Shown here piece by piece: positions 1 to 5,462 of a DNA stretch of 10,984 bases (the first letter of the stretch is position 1; each line of letters opens with the position of its first letter). Source of the stretch: JTS-RE9 sp964649195 (GTDB taxonomy: Bacteria; Planctomycetota; Phycisphaerae; Phycisphaerales; Phycisphaeraceae); the NCBI GenBank assembly GCA_964649195.1, contig CAZYPK010000169.1, forward strand, positions 1 to 10,984, written 5' to 3'. A program made the translations under genes and the position numbers. The notes beneath the pieces were generated by a model, which did not search any database, was not told where the DNA came from, and saw only the letters and a list, made by a program, of their open reading frames with translations.

Positions 1-1435
1 GGTCTTCCTTCTTGGAGAAGATCCAACTGATGAAGTTCTTGCAGACCGACCAGATCATGCCGATGTCGCGGGCGTTCATCATCATCTTCGCCATGCGCCA
101 CATCTGCCTGGGGCGGAAGTAGAACTCGCGGAAGGCCTGCTTGGTGGCCTTGAGGATTTCCTCGCTGGTGAAGTCGTCGTAGCTGACGACGGAGGAATCG
201 TTCATGTCAAAGTGTTTCCAGTCGCTGGTGTTGAGCCAGCCGTTGGCGACGGCCTGGAAATAGAACTCCGTGCCGGCGTAAGGCATGGCGACGTGGAAGA
301 GGGCGATGTCGATCGGGCAGCTCTTGGCGAAGTCGATGGTCTCGCGGACGGTCTGCTTGTTTTCGCCGGGCAGGCCGATGATGAAGTAGGCCCAGGTCTT
401 GATGCCCAGCTTGTTGCACATGGTGAGTGTTTCGCGGGCCTGCTCGACCTTGGCGTCCTTCTTCACATTGTCGAGGACTTTCTGCGAGCCGGACTCGACG
501 CCGAAGGCGATCAGCCAGCAGCCTGCGGCCTTCATCTTCTTCGCAATCGGCTCGGTCAGCGTATCGACGCGGCTGTTGGCGGTCCAGCGAACCTTCAGCC
601 CCTTCTCGATGATCATGTCGCAGAGTTTTTCCAGGTTTTTGTGGTTGCTCTTGTCGGTGAAAAGGTCCGCGAGGAAGAGCACGTTCTTGACGTTGTGCTT
701 CGCCAGGTATTCCAGTTCCTCGTAGATCGATTCCGGGCTGCGATGGCGCACGCTCTTGCCCCAGACGACGCCTTCGAAGCAGTAGGTACACGAGTACGGG
801 CAGCCGCGGTTGGTGAGCACCCACACGTAGCGGTTGCCCAGGAACGGCATCTTGTATTTGTCCAGCGGCAACAGGTGCTGCCTGGGAATCGGCAGCTCAT
901 CGAGGCTCTTGAGCAGCGGACGGTCCGGCGCGAGCACCGGCTTGCCATCAGCGCCGCGATAGACGATGCCCTTGATGTCCGCGGGCGGCCGGCCGGCGAG
1001 CGTGTGGCTGATGATGTCCTTGAAGCTCATCTCCGGCTCGTGGCGGATCACGAAATCGAGCTCCGGGATCAGCTCGATCGTGTTCTGCGGCACGGCGGAA
1101 ACATGCGTGCCCACCGCCACCGTGTGCGCCCCGACTTCCTTGGCCCACTGAATGCCCTTGGCATCCATGGCGAAGGTCGTGCCCGTGACGTAGCTCACGT
1201 AGAACTTGGGCTTTTCCTTTTCAATCTCAGCCTTGAAGGCGTCGGGGGACATCTCTTCCGCGATCGCATCGATGATGCGCACGGTCATGTCGTCGGGCAC
1301 GACGGCGGCCAGGTAGGCCAGCGACGACTGCGGCCAGATCATCTTCTCACGCGATTTGCGCCCCCAGCGGCACATATCGCGGATGTAGATGTGGCCATCG
1401 GGTGACGGCGGATTCACGATCAGGACATCAACCAT
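1..1435 (-). CDS. B12-binding-domain radical SAM protein (3' end cut by window edge)
   Basis: I translated 478 codons from the ATG at 1435 to the window edge with no stop. Residues 1-140 look like the Rossmann-type cobalamin-binding domain found before many radical SAM domains (MVDVLIVNPPSPDG at the start, then alternating strands and helices). The radical SAM core begins near residue 205 with the [4Fe-4S] motif CPYSCTYC (C212, C216, C219), which is the canonical CxxxCxxC. Family-typical segments FGVESGSQKVLDNV (311-324) and FIIGLPGE (351-358) follow. The C-terminal part after 440 is basic and hydrophobic; probably only a few residues are missing. Members of this class reductively cleave SAM and often methylate unactivated carbons or rearrange substrates; the substrate here is unknown. 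A purine-rich GAAGGGAAG stands just upstream of the ATG. It lies 68 nt downstream of the antitoxin gene and may share its transcript with the carbamoyltransferase, hence a role in the same glycan or metabolite pathway (inference). Confidence 0.9.
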   Translation of the reverse strand, partial: MVDVLIVNPPSPDGHIYIRDMCRWGRKSREKMIWPQSSLAYLAAVVPDDMTVRIIDAIAEEMSPDAFKAEIEKEKPKFYVSYVTGTTFAMDAKGIQWAKEVGAHTVAVGTHVSAVPQNTIELIPELDFVIRHEPEMSFKDIISHTLAGRPPADIKGIVYRGADGKPVLAPDRPLLKSLDELPIPRQHLLPLDKYKMPFLGNRYVWVLTNRGCPYSCTYCFEGVVWGKSVRHRSPESIYEELEYLAKHNVKNVLFLADLFTDKSNHKNLEKLCDMIIEKGLKVRWTANSRVDTLTEPIAKKMKAAGCWLIAFGVESGSQKVLDNVKKDAKVEQARETLTMCNKLGIKTWAYFIIGLPGENKQTVRETIDFAKSCPIDIALFHVAMPYAGTEFYFQAVANGWLNTSDWKHFDMNDSSVVSYDDFTSEEILKATKQAFREFYFRPRQMWRMAKMMMNARDIGMIWSVCKNFISWIFSKKED

Positions 1436-1503
1436 AAAATCTTCCCTTCAATGGGCGGTCGGGCCGCCGCGATTTCCTTCAACTCTGGACATCCGATCAA
1501 AAT

Positions 1504-1746
1504 CTACTTGATTCCAAATCGGCGTTTGACTTCCTCGTGTGTAATACGCTTTTTGCTCTTGCGGCGACGCTCGATCGTTTCCCACAACTCGTCGTCATGC
1601 CCCAGCGCGATCTGTTCCGCGTCGAGGTCCTTCACGGCGGTCATGAGCGCCAGCGGTTTCCCCTTGCGGGTGATCAGGATGTTTTCCTTCTTCAAAGCCT
1701 TTACGCAGTCGTCGAGCGTGGCATCCTGTAATTCGATCGTTTTCAT
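1504..1746 (-). CDS. Phd/YefM-like antitoxin
   Basis: This 80-residue protein has the look of a Phd/YefM-type antitoxin. The N-terminal part (MKTIELQDATLDDCV, then ENILITRKGKPLALM at 21-35) matches the family's DNA-binding fold, in which a 'permit/prohibit' strand of the form IxITRxGKPxAL is typical. The C-terminal 40 residues are charged and helical (DDELWETIERRRKSKKR, then THEEVKRRFGIK) and would wrap around and neutralise the toxin. The start is firm: ATG at 1746 overlaps the toxin's TGA (shared ATGA), and a strong GGAGG lies at 1754-1758, 7 nt upstream. Such antitoxins usually repress their own promoter, alone or with toxin. Toxin-first order is the reverse of the classic phd-doc or yefM-yoeB layout. 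The family call is by motif recognition, not by search. Confidence 0.78.
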   Translation of the reverse strand: MKTIELQDATLDDCVKALKKENILITRKGKPLALMTAVKDLDAEQIALGHDDELWETIERRRKSKKRITHEEVKRRFGIK

Positions 1747-2045
1747 AGCAATTCCTCCGTGGTTGCATGGGGCGGTTTCTTGCGAATGGCATAAACAGTC
1801 ACCATCTCGTCATCCACGAACACATCATAGAACACTCGCCAACTCTCCACTCGAAGCTCCCAAAACTCCTCTTTCTCATTCCACGGATTCTTCTGCCCTC
1901 GGATCAGTTTTCGGTTTCTCGTCTCCACCATCGGCTGATGGGGCAAGTGAACGTCAATCGCCTTGATGACCTTCGCACGATCCACCTGTCGCATGGCGCC
2001 AAGATCATCGACCGCTTCCGCATCGTATTCGATCGCAAAAGGCAT
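1743..2045 (-). CDS. RelE/ParE-superfamily toxin
   Basis: This 100-residue protein resembles small RelE/ParE-fold toxins: an N-terminal MPFAIEYDAEAVDDLGAM strand-helix, a helix DRAKVIKAIDVHL (22-34), basic NRKLIRG (44-50), then the hallmark C-terminal strands FWELRVESWRVFYDV (61-75) and EMVTVYAIRKK (80-90). Family members either cut mRNA on the ribosome (RelE) or poison gyrase (ParE); the sequence alone does not decide between them. I chose the ATG at 2045 because a GGAG sits 7 nt upstream (2053-2056) and the homologous region begins at MPFAIEY. An in-frame ATG at 2150 would add 35 residues lying wholly inside the carbamoyltransferase gene and without toxin-like features. It starts 4 nt after the carbamoyltransferase stop and overlaps the antitoxin by 4 nt, so the pair is translationally coupled. 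Confidence 0.8.
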   Translation of the reverse strand: MPFAIEYDAEAVDDLGAMRQVDRAKVIKAIDVHLPHQPMVETRNRKLIRGQKNPWNEKEEFWELRVESWRVFYDVFVDDEMVTVYAIRKKPPHATTEELL

Positions 2046-2049
2046 GCGT

Positions 2050-3870
2050 TCACTCCGCATTATCCGCCGCCATCGCCTCGGCGTGAATGGCTTGCAGTTG
2101 CTCGTCCGTGAACTCGCCGGCCGCTGATTCGGTGCGTTTGGTGAGGACATAATCGCCGATGAACAGGGCGTCCATGCCGGTGGTCATGAAGCATTCGATG
2201 GCGTCTTCGGGGGTATGCACGATCGGCTTGCCGCGGATGTTGAAGCTGGTGTTGAGCACCACGGGCACGCCGGTGATTTTCTCGAACTCCTGGATCAGCC
2301 GGTAATACCGGGGATTGTGCTGCTTGCTGACGCTCTGCACCCGGCCGGTGCCATCGACATGCGTCACCGCGGGGATGATCTCCTTCTTATCAGGCAGCAC
2401 ATCATACACGAGGATCATGTACGGGGAAGGGTAGTCGCTTTCGAAGTATTCACCGGTCTTTTCCTCAAGGATGCTCGGAGCGAACGGGCGGAATCCTTCG
2501 CGGAACTTGACGCGCTTGTTGATGATGTCCTTCATTTCCGCCGTGCAGGGGTTGGCCAGGATTGAGCGGTTGCCCAGGGCGCGAGGCCCCATTTCCATGC
2601 GGCCCTGGAACCAGCCGATGATCTTGTTGTCCGCCAGCATCCGGGCGGCGAGCTTGGAAGGGTCATCGATCTTCTTCCAGTCGATGCGGTCATCTTCCGC
2701 CGCGCCACCGAGGAACTCGCCCTCGGCGCCGGCATTGAGCTTGGCCTTGAGCGCCGGCTCGATCTGCTCGTTGGTGAACCACGGGCCAAAGTAGGCATGA
2801 TCGAACACATATTTGCGCGGCTGGCGCATCACCGTGTTCCACAGCCAGCAGGCGCCGCCCAGGGCCGTGCCCGCGTCGTTGGCCGCGGGCTGCACAACGA
2901 CTTCCTCAAAGCCCAGATCAAGCAGGATGCGCCCGTTCATCACGGAGTTGAGGCAGACGCCGCCCGCCAGGCAAATCTTGTTAAGCCCCGTCTTCTTGCG
3001 CAACCACTCCGCCATGTGCAGGCCGACCTCCTCGGTGCGAAGCTGCACCGCGGCGCTCATGTCCATCGCGCGTTTGTCAGCGTCGTTGCTGTGCGGGAAC
3101 TGCGGGCCGAACTTGTCGAAGAATTTGTTGCTGAACCAGTTGGGCCGGCCGCGATAGTGGTAGGCGAAGTAAGAGAGATCGATCTCGTATTCGCCTTCGG
3201 GTTTGAGCTTGATGATCTTGCGGAACTCGTCGATGTAAACGTTCGGATCACCGTAGGGGGCGAGGCCCATGATCTTGCCTTCACCGCTGGCGAAGCGATG
3301 GCCCAGGAACTCGGTGACGGCTCCATAGACCAGGCCGATCGAGTGCGGAAAGTGATTCGTCTTGAGGCAGGTCATATCCAGGCCCTTACCCCGGCCCAGC
3401 CATGTGCAATCCCATTCGCCGGCCGCGTCGATGGTCATGATCGCCGCCTCATCGAACGGACTGGTAAGGAACGTCGAGGCGGCGTGGGCCATGTGATGTT
3501 GGCAGAAGTGGAGCTTGGTCCTGTCGGTGACGCCCAGTTCATCCCTGAGCATCTGCCGCAGATGCTTCATCGGCGTTTCCTTGCCCTTGCGGCTTTTCAC
3601 GAGCTCGAGGCTGCGCGGAAAATACTTGAGCACATGCCAGATGCGCTGCCAGAATCCCAGCCTCGGATCCCAGTAGAAAACGACATGATCGAGATCGGCA
3701 GGCCTGATGCCCGCAATCTCACAGCACCAGTTGATGGAGTGTCTGGGGAAGTCGCCGATGTGCTTCTTGCGGAGGAAACGCTCTTCCTCGACGAGGCCGA
3801 GCATTTCGCCGTCGCGCAGGATCGCCGCGGCGGCGTCATGGGCGAAACAGTTGAATCCGAGAATATGCAT
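2050..3870 (-). CDS. Carbamoyltransferase, NodU/CmcH/TobZ family
   Basis: This 606-residue protein matches the O-carbamoyltransferase family in length and motifs. These enzymes move a carbamoyl group from carbamoyl phosphate, through carbamoyl-AMP, to a hydroxyl of a sugar or natural product. The N-terminal Kae1-like domain starts MHILGFNCFAHDAAAA (1-16) and carries the metal-site HxxxH in CQHHMAHAA (H125, H129), with acidic residues D148 (MTIDAAGEWD) and D332 (QPAANDAGTALGG) where the family has metal ligands. The C-terminal domain contains FQGRMEMGPRALGNRSI (421-437), FREGFRPFAPSI (456-467) and VLNTSFNIRGKPIV (538-551), all hallmarks. The ATG at 3870 is chosen because MHILGFN is the usual family N-terminus; the in-frame extension to 4029 (53 residues) reads through an inverted repeat and has no domain character. 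It lies downstream of a GT2 gene and 4 nt upstream of the toxin. A soluble cytoplasmic enzyme; the acceptor is unknown. Confidence 0.93.
   Translation of the reverse strand: MHILGFNCFAHDAAAAILRDGEMLGLVEEERFLRKKHIGDFPRHSINWCCEIAGIRPADLDHVVFYWDPRLGFWQRIWHVLKYFPRSLELVKSRKGKETPMKHLRQMLRDELGVTDRTKLHFCQHHMAHAASTFLTSPFDEAAIMTIDAAGEWDCTWLGRGKGLDMTCLKTNHFPHSIGLVYGAVTEFLGHRFASGEGKIMGLAPYGDPNVYIDEFRKIIKLKPEGEYEIDLSYFAYHYRGRPNWFSNKFFDKFGPQFPHSNDADKRAMDMSAAVQLRTEEVGLHMAEWLRKKTGLNKICLAGGVCLNSVMNGRILLDLGFEEVVVQPAANDAGTALGGACWLWNTVMRQPRKYVFDHAYFGPWFTNEQIEPALKAKLNAGAEGEFLGGAAEDDRIDWKKIDDPSKLAARMLADNKIIGWFQGRMEMGPRALGNRSILANPCTAEMKDIINKRVKFREGFRPFAPSILEEKTGEYFESDYPSPYMILVYDVLPDKKEIIPAVTHVDGTGRVQSVSKQHNPRYYRLIQEFEKITGVPVVLNTSFNIRGKPIVHTPEDAIECFMTTGMDALFIGDYVLTKRTESAAGEFTDEQLQAIHAEAMAADNAE
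2053..2056 (-). promoter_or_regulatory. Ribosome binding site of the toxin gene, inside the carbamoyltransferase 3' end
   Basis: GGAG on the minus strand, 7 nt before the ATG at 2045. It overlaps the last codons of the carbamoyltransferase (the GAG Glu codon just before TGA). It decides the toxin start and suggests that ribosomes finishing the carbamoyltransferase can re-initiate on the toxin. Confidence 0.6.
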
Positions 3871-3877
3871 GGTTGAC

Positions 3878-4018
3878 TCACTCTCCCCAATTGCTGGAGC
3901 AACTGTTGTCTTCAAGCCCGATGGTGAGGCTCGGCGAACCGTCGGGGTACTTGCCTTTCCAATATTGAAGTTCGGATACCCCGACGGCTCGGCGGACCTC
4001 GCCATCGGGCTTGGGCAC
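3878..4018 (-). CDS. Possible 46-residue small protein between GT2 and carbamoyltransferase
   Basis: A GTG-started frame of 46 codons fits exactly in the gap: 7 nt after the GT2 stop and ending 7 nt before the carbamoyltransferase ATG. A GAGGA lies about 5 nt before the GTG, overlapping the GT2 stop codon. The peptide begins VPKPDGEVRRAVGVSELQYW and continues KGKYPDGSPSLTIGLED, with a polar tail ending CSSNWGE. Third codon positions are mostly G or C, as in the neighbours. There is no signal peptide or membrane segment, and I do not recognise a family. The caution is that most of it is an inverted repeat with 37-nt arms, so the open frame may be an accident of a palindromic element; the two halves KPDGE..VGV and YPDGS..IGL mirror this. 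Spacing and the ribosome site favour a gene; the palindrome argues against. Confidence 0.3.
   Translation of the reverse strand: MPKPDGEVRRAVGVSELQYWKGKYPDGSPSLTIGLEDNSCSSNWGE
3913..4013. repeat. Large imperfect inverted repeat (37-nt arms, 27-nt loop)
   Basis: The left arm 3913-3949 (CAAGCCCGATGGTGAGG.. to ..CCGTCGGGGTA) is matched by the reverse complement of 3977-4013, with 32 of 37 positions identical by my alignment. Several of the five differences would be G-U pairs in RNA. The loop (3950-3976) contains AATATT. It occupies nearly all of the space between the GT2 and carbamoyltransferase genes. As RNA it would form a long hairpin that could pause transcription or tune expression of the downstream gene. 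It lacks a following T tract, so it is not a standard terminator. It could also be a dispersed palindromic element. Confidence 0.8.
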
Positions 4019-4025
4019 TTCATCC

Positions 4026-5243
4026 TCACGCCGTTGCCGCGTTGCCGTTGACAACTTTTGAATCTTTCGGCTTGTGTCCGTTCACCGTCGGGTTGCCCTC
4101 GAAGGCGTATTCATCCTTCACCAGGGCATGGCTCTTTTCGCCGACGGCCCAGATGACGCGGTTGATGACGCCCATCGTTCCCGCCAGCGCGCCGCCAACG
4201 CAGAGCCACATCAGCAGCAGCGGGCCGAAGCTGCCGAACCATTTGAGGGTGGTGCCGAAGAAGAGCAGGCCCAGGCCGCCCAAGGCGCAGGCGACCGCGC
4301 CGATCTTCAGCAGCGTGCGGTGATGCACGAGTTTTTGCAGAAGCTGCTCGACCGCGCCGACTTGGGTGCGCGGGCCGATGAGCAGGTAGTTGAGCTGATG
4401 CACGACGATGCCCGCGGCGATGAGCGTCATGATGACCGGGGAGCCGTACATGAGGGCCATGTTCCAGTCCTGGGCGAAGCCGAGGATGGCGAAAAAGATC
4501 GCGCTGAGCACGGAGAAGCCGAGCATCGTTTTGATCGGCGAATAGCAGCAGGCGGAGAACATGATCACAAAGAGGAAGCGGAAACCGTCCTTGATGACGT
4601 TGAGCTTGCTGCGGCCTTCGCGCTCCTTGTACTTCATGCCGTTGACTTCGATGATCGAGAGTCGCGGATCGAGCATGCAGATCGCGCTCATCGCCGGCGT
4701 GTAGTGCAGGCGGTCAGGCAGGGGGGTCATCAGCTTCAGGCTCGACCGCCTGATCACGCGGAAGCCGCTGGCGGTGTCGGTCAGGCTCCTGCCGGCGATG
4801 GCGCCCAGCAGCAGCGCGAAGATGCGGTTGCCGAGCTGGCGGATCGCGGGCATCTCGGTGTCGGGTTGAAGGCGGGCGGCGATGGCGACATCGGCATCCT
4901 TGCTCACCAGATCGTTCACGAGATTCACGCAGAACTCGGGATCGCAGGTGCCGTCGCCGTCGATGAATCCGACCAGGTCCGCATCGGTCGCCTTGAATCC
5001 CGCCTTGATCGCGGCGCCGTAGCCGCGGTTCTTCTCGAAGCGAACCTTGACGACATCCTTGAACTCTTCCTGATCGACGACGGCCTGCGTGCCGTCGGTC
5101 GAGCCGTCGTTGACGAAGACGATCACCATCTCATCGACGGGCGTGTTTTCCTGCACCGCGCTCCGCGCGGCAAGACAGCGGCGCAGCGTGCCGGCGATGG
5201 CCTGCTCTTCATTCAACGCGGGGACGATCAGTGCGAATTTCAT
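4026..5243 (-). CDS. GT2 (polyprenyl-phosphate / DPM1-like) glycosyltransferase with C-terminal membrane segments
   Basis: This 405-residue protein has a cytoplasmic GT-A domain (about 1-215) and a membrane part. Visible motifs are IVPALNEE (6-13), VNDGSTDGT (44-52), KNRGYGAAIKAGF (71-83), the metal-binding FIDGDGTCDPEF (93-104), LTDTASGFRV (154-163) and YKEREGRSKLNV (205-216), the last two typical of dolichyl/polyprenyl-phosphate sugar transferases. Hydrophobic stretches follow near 222-256 (probably two helices), 266-288, 311-329 and 339-361. The tail from 366 is polar and rich in Asn, Lys and Ala. The likely reaction is transfer of a sugar from a nucleotide donor to a polyprenyl phosphate or a membrane acceptor; donor and acceptor are not readable. 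The ATG at 5243 gives the expected MKFALIVPALNEE start, although the Shine-Dalgarno is weak (GAGAAA). It precedes the carbamoyltransferase and follows a GT39 gene, a common pairing in which GT2 makes the lipid-linked sugar that GT39 uses. Confidence 0.92.
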   Translation of the reverse strand: MKFALIVPALNEEQAIAGTLRRCLAARSAVQENTPVDEMVIVFVNDGSTDGTQAVVDQEEFKDVVKVRFEKNRGYGAAIKAGFKATDADLVGFIDGDGTCDPEFCVNLVNDLVSKDADVAIAARLQPDTEMPAIRQLGNRIFALLLGAIAGRSLTDTASGFRVIRRSSLKLMTPLPDRLHYTPAMSAICMLDPRLSIIEVNGMKYKEREGRSKLNVIKDGFRFLFVIMFSACCYSPIKTMLGFSVLSAIFFAILGFAQDWNMALMYGSPVIMTLIAAGIVVHQLNYLLIGPRTQVGAVEQLLQKLVHHRTLLKIGAVACALGGLGLLFFGTTLKWFGSFGPLLLMWLCVGGALAGTMGVINRVIWAVGEKSHALVKDEYAFEGNPTVNGHKPKDSKVVNGNAATA

Positions 5244-5256
5244 GGTATTTCTCGGG

Positions 5257-5462
5257 AAGCTGTCAGCTATCAGCTTTCAGCCTTCAGCTATCAGCCATCA
5301 GCTTCAAGGCATTGGGGCGATCCACATAGCCCCGGCTTTAGCCGGGGTAACGCAAGGAATCCGGCGGGTCTCCCCGGCCAAGGCCGGGGCTATGTGGGCT
5401 TTTCATGTTTTATCCATCCGTCTTTTCTGGCTGAAAGCTGATAGCTGATAGCTGACAGCTTT
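5257..5462. repeat. Nested inverted-repeat cassette with terminal heptamer arrays
   Basis: A 206-bp element fills the gap between the GT39 and GT2 genes. The left end (5259-5307) is seven tandem heptamers of the form GCTNTCA. The right end (5432-5459) holds four copies of the reverse complement (TGATAGC type). The ends therefore form terminal inverted repeats: 5257-5281 reads AAGCTGTCAGCTATCAGC then TTTCAGC, and the right end read backwards begins with the same bases. Inside is a second inverted repeat at 5322-5347 and 5372-5397. The right end touches the GT39 stop codon (5461-5463). No clear target duplication is visible. It resembles a non-autonomous palindromic element and could also end GT39 transcripts. 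Confidence 0.85.
5322..5397. repeat. Inner inverted repeat, 26-nt arms, each arm itself a hairpin
   Basis: The arms 5322-5347 and 5372-5397 match at 24 of 26 positions in inverted orientation (CCACATAGCCCCGG.. against ..CCGGGGCTATGTGG). Each arm also folds alone: CCCCGGCT-TT-AGCCGGGG (5330-5347) and CCCCGGCC-AA-GGCCGGGG (5372-5389), both 8-bp stems with 2-nt loops. A run GGCTTTTCATGTTTT follows on the plus strand. The structure could form either one long stem or two short ones, and may be a bidirectional termination or pausing structure. Confidence 0.85.

Noticed and set aside
501..513. Residues DTNRDGQVGLSLD of the 881-residue protein as a working EF-hand or dockerin (coordinates given as residues)
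   Set aside because: The acidic ligand at loop position 12 is replaced by Leu and there is no second hand nearby, so calcium binding is not supported.
212..1405. Long plus-strand open frame of 397 codons over the radical SAM gene
   Set aside because: It is the antisense shadow of a GC-rich gene; the peptide has no recognisable domain and the minus strand gives a full set of radical SAM motifs.
1454..1468. Small hairpin GGCGG-TCGGG-CCGCC between the antitoxin and radical SAM genes as a terminator
   Set aside because: The stem is only 5 bp and has no T tract on either strand; a chance event in GC-rich sequence.
2797..3876. Plus-strand open frame of 359 codons opposite the carbamoyltransferase
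   Set aside because: Antisense shadow: codon-position GC bias on the minus strand keeps the opposite frame open. No family motifs.
3871..4029. N-terminal extension of the carbamoyltransferase to an ATG at 4029
   Set aside because: The 53 added residues lie in the inverted repeat and overlap the GT2 stop; the family normally starts at the MHILGFN strand.
4074..5441. Plus-strand open frame of 455 codons opposite GT2
   Set aside because: Rich in Ala, Glu, Arg and His as antisense shadows are, and it runs on through the repeat cassette.
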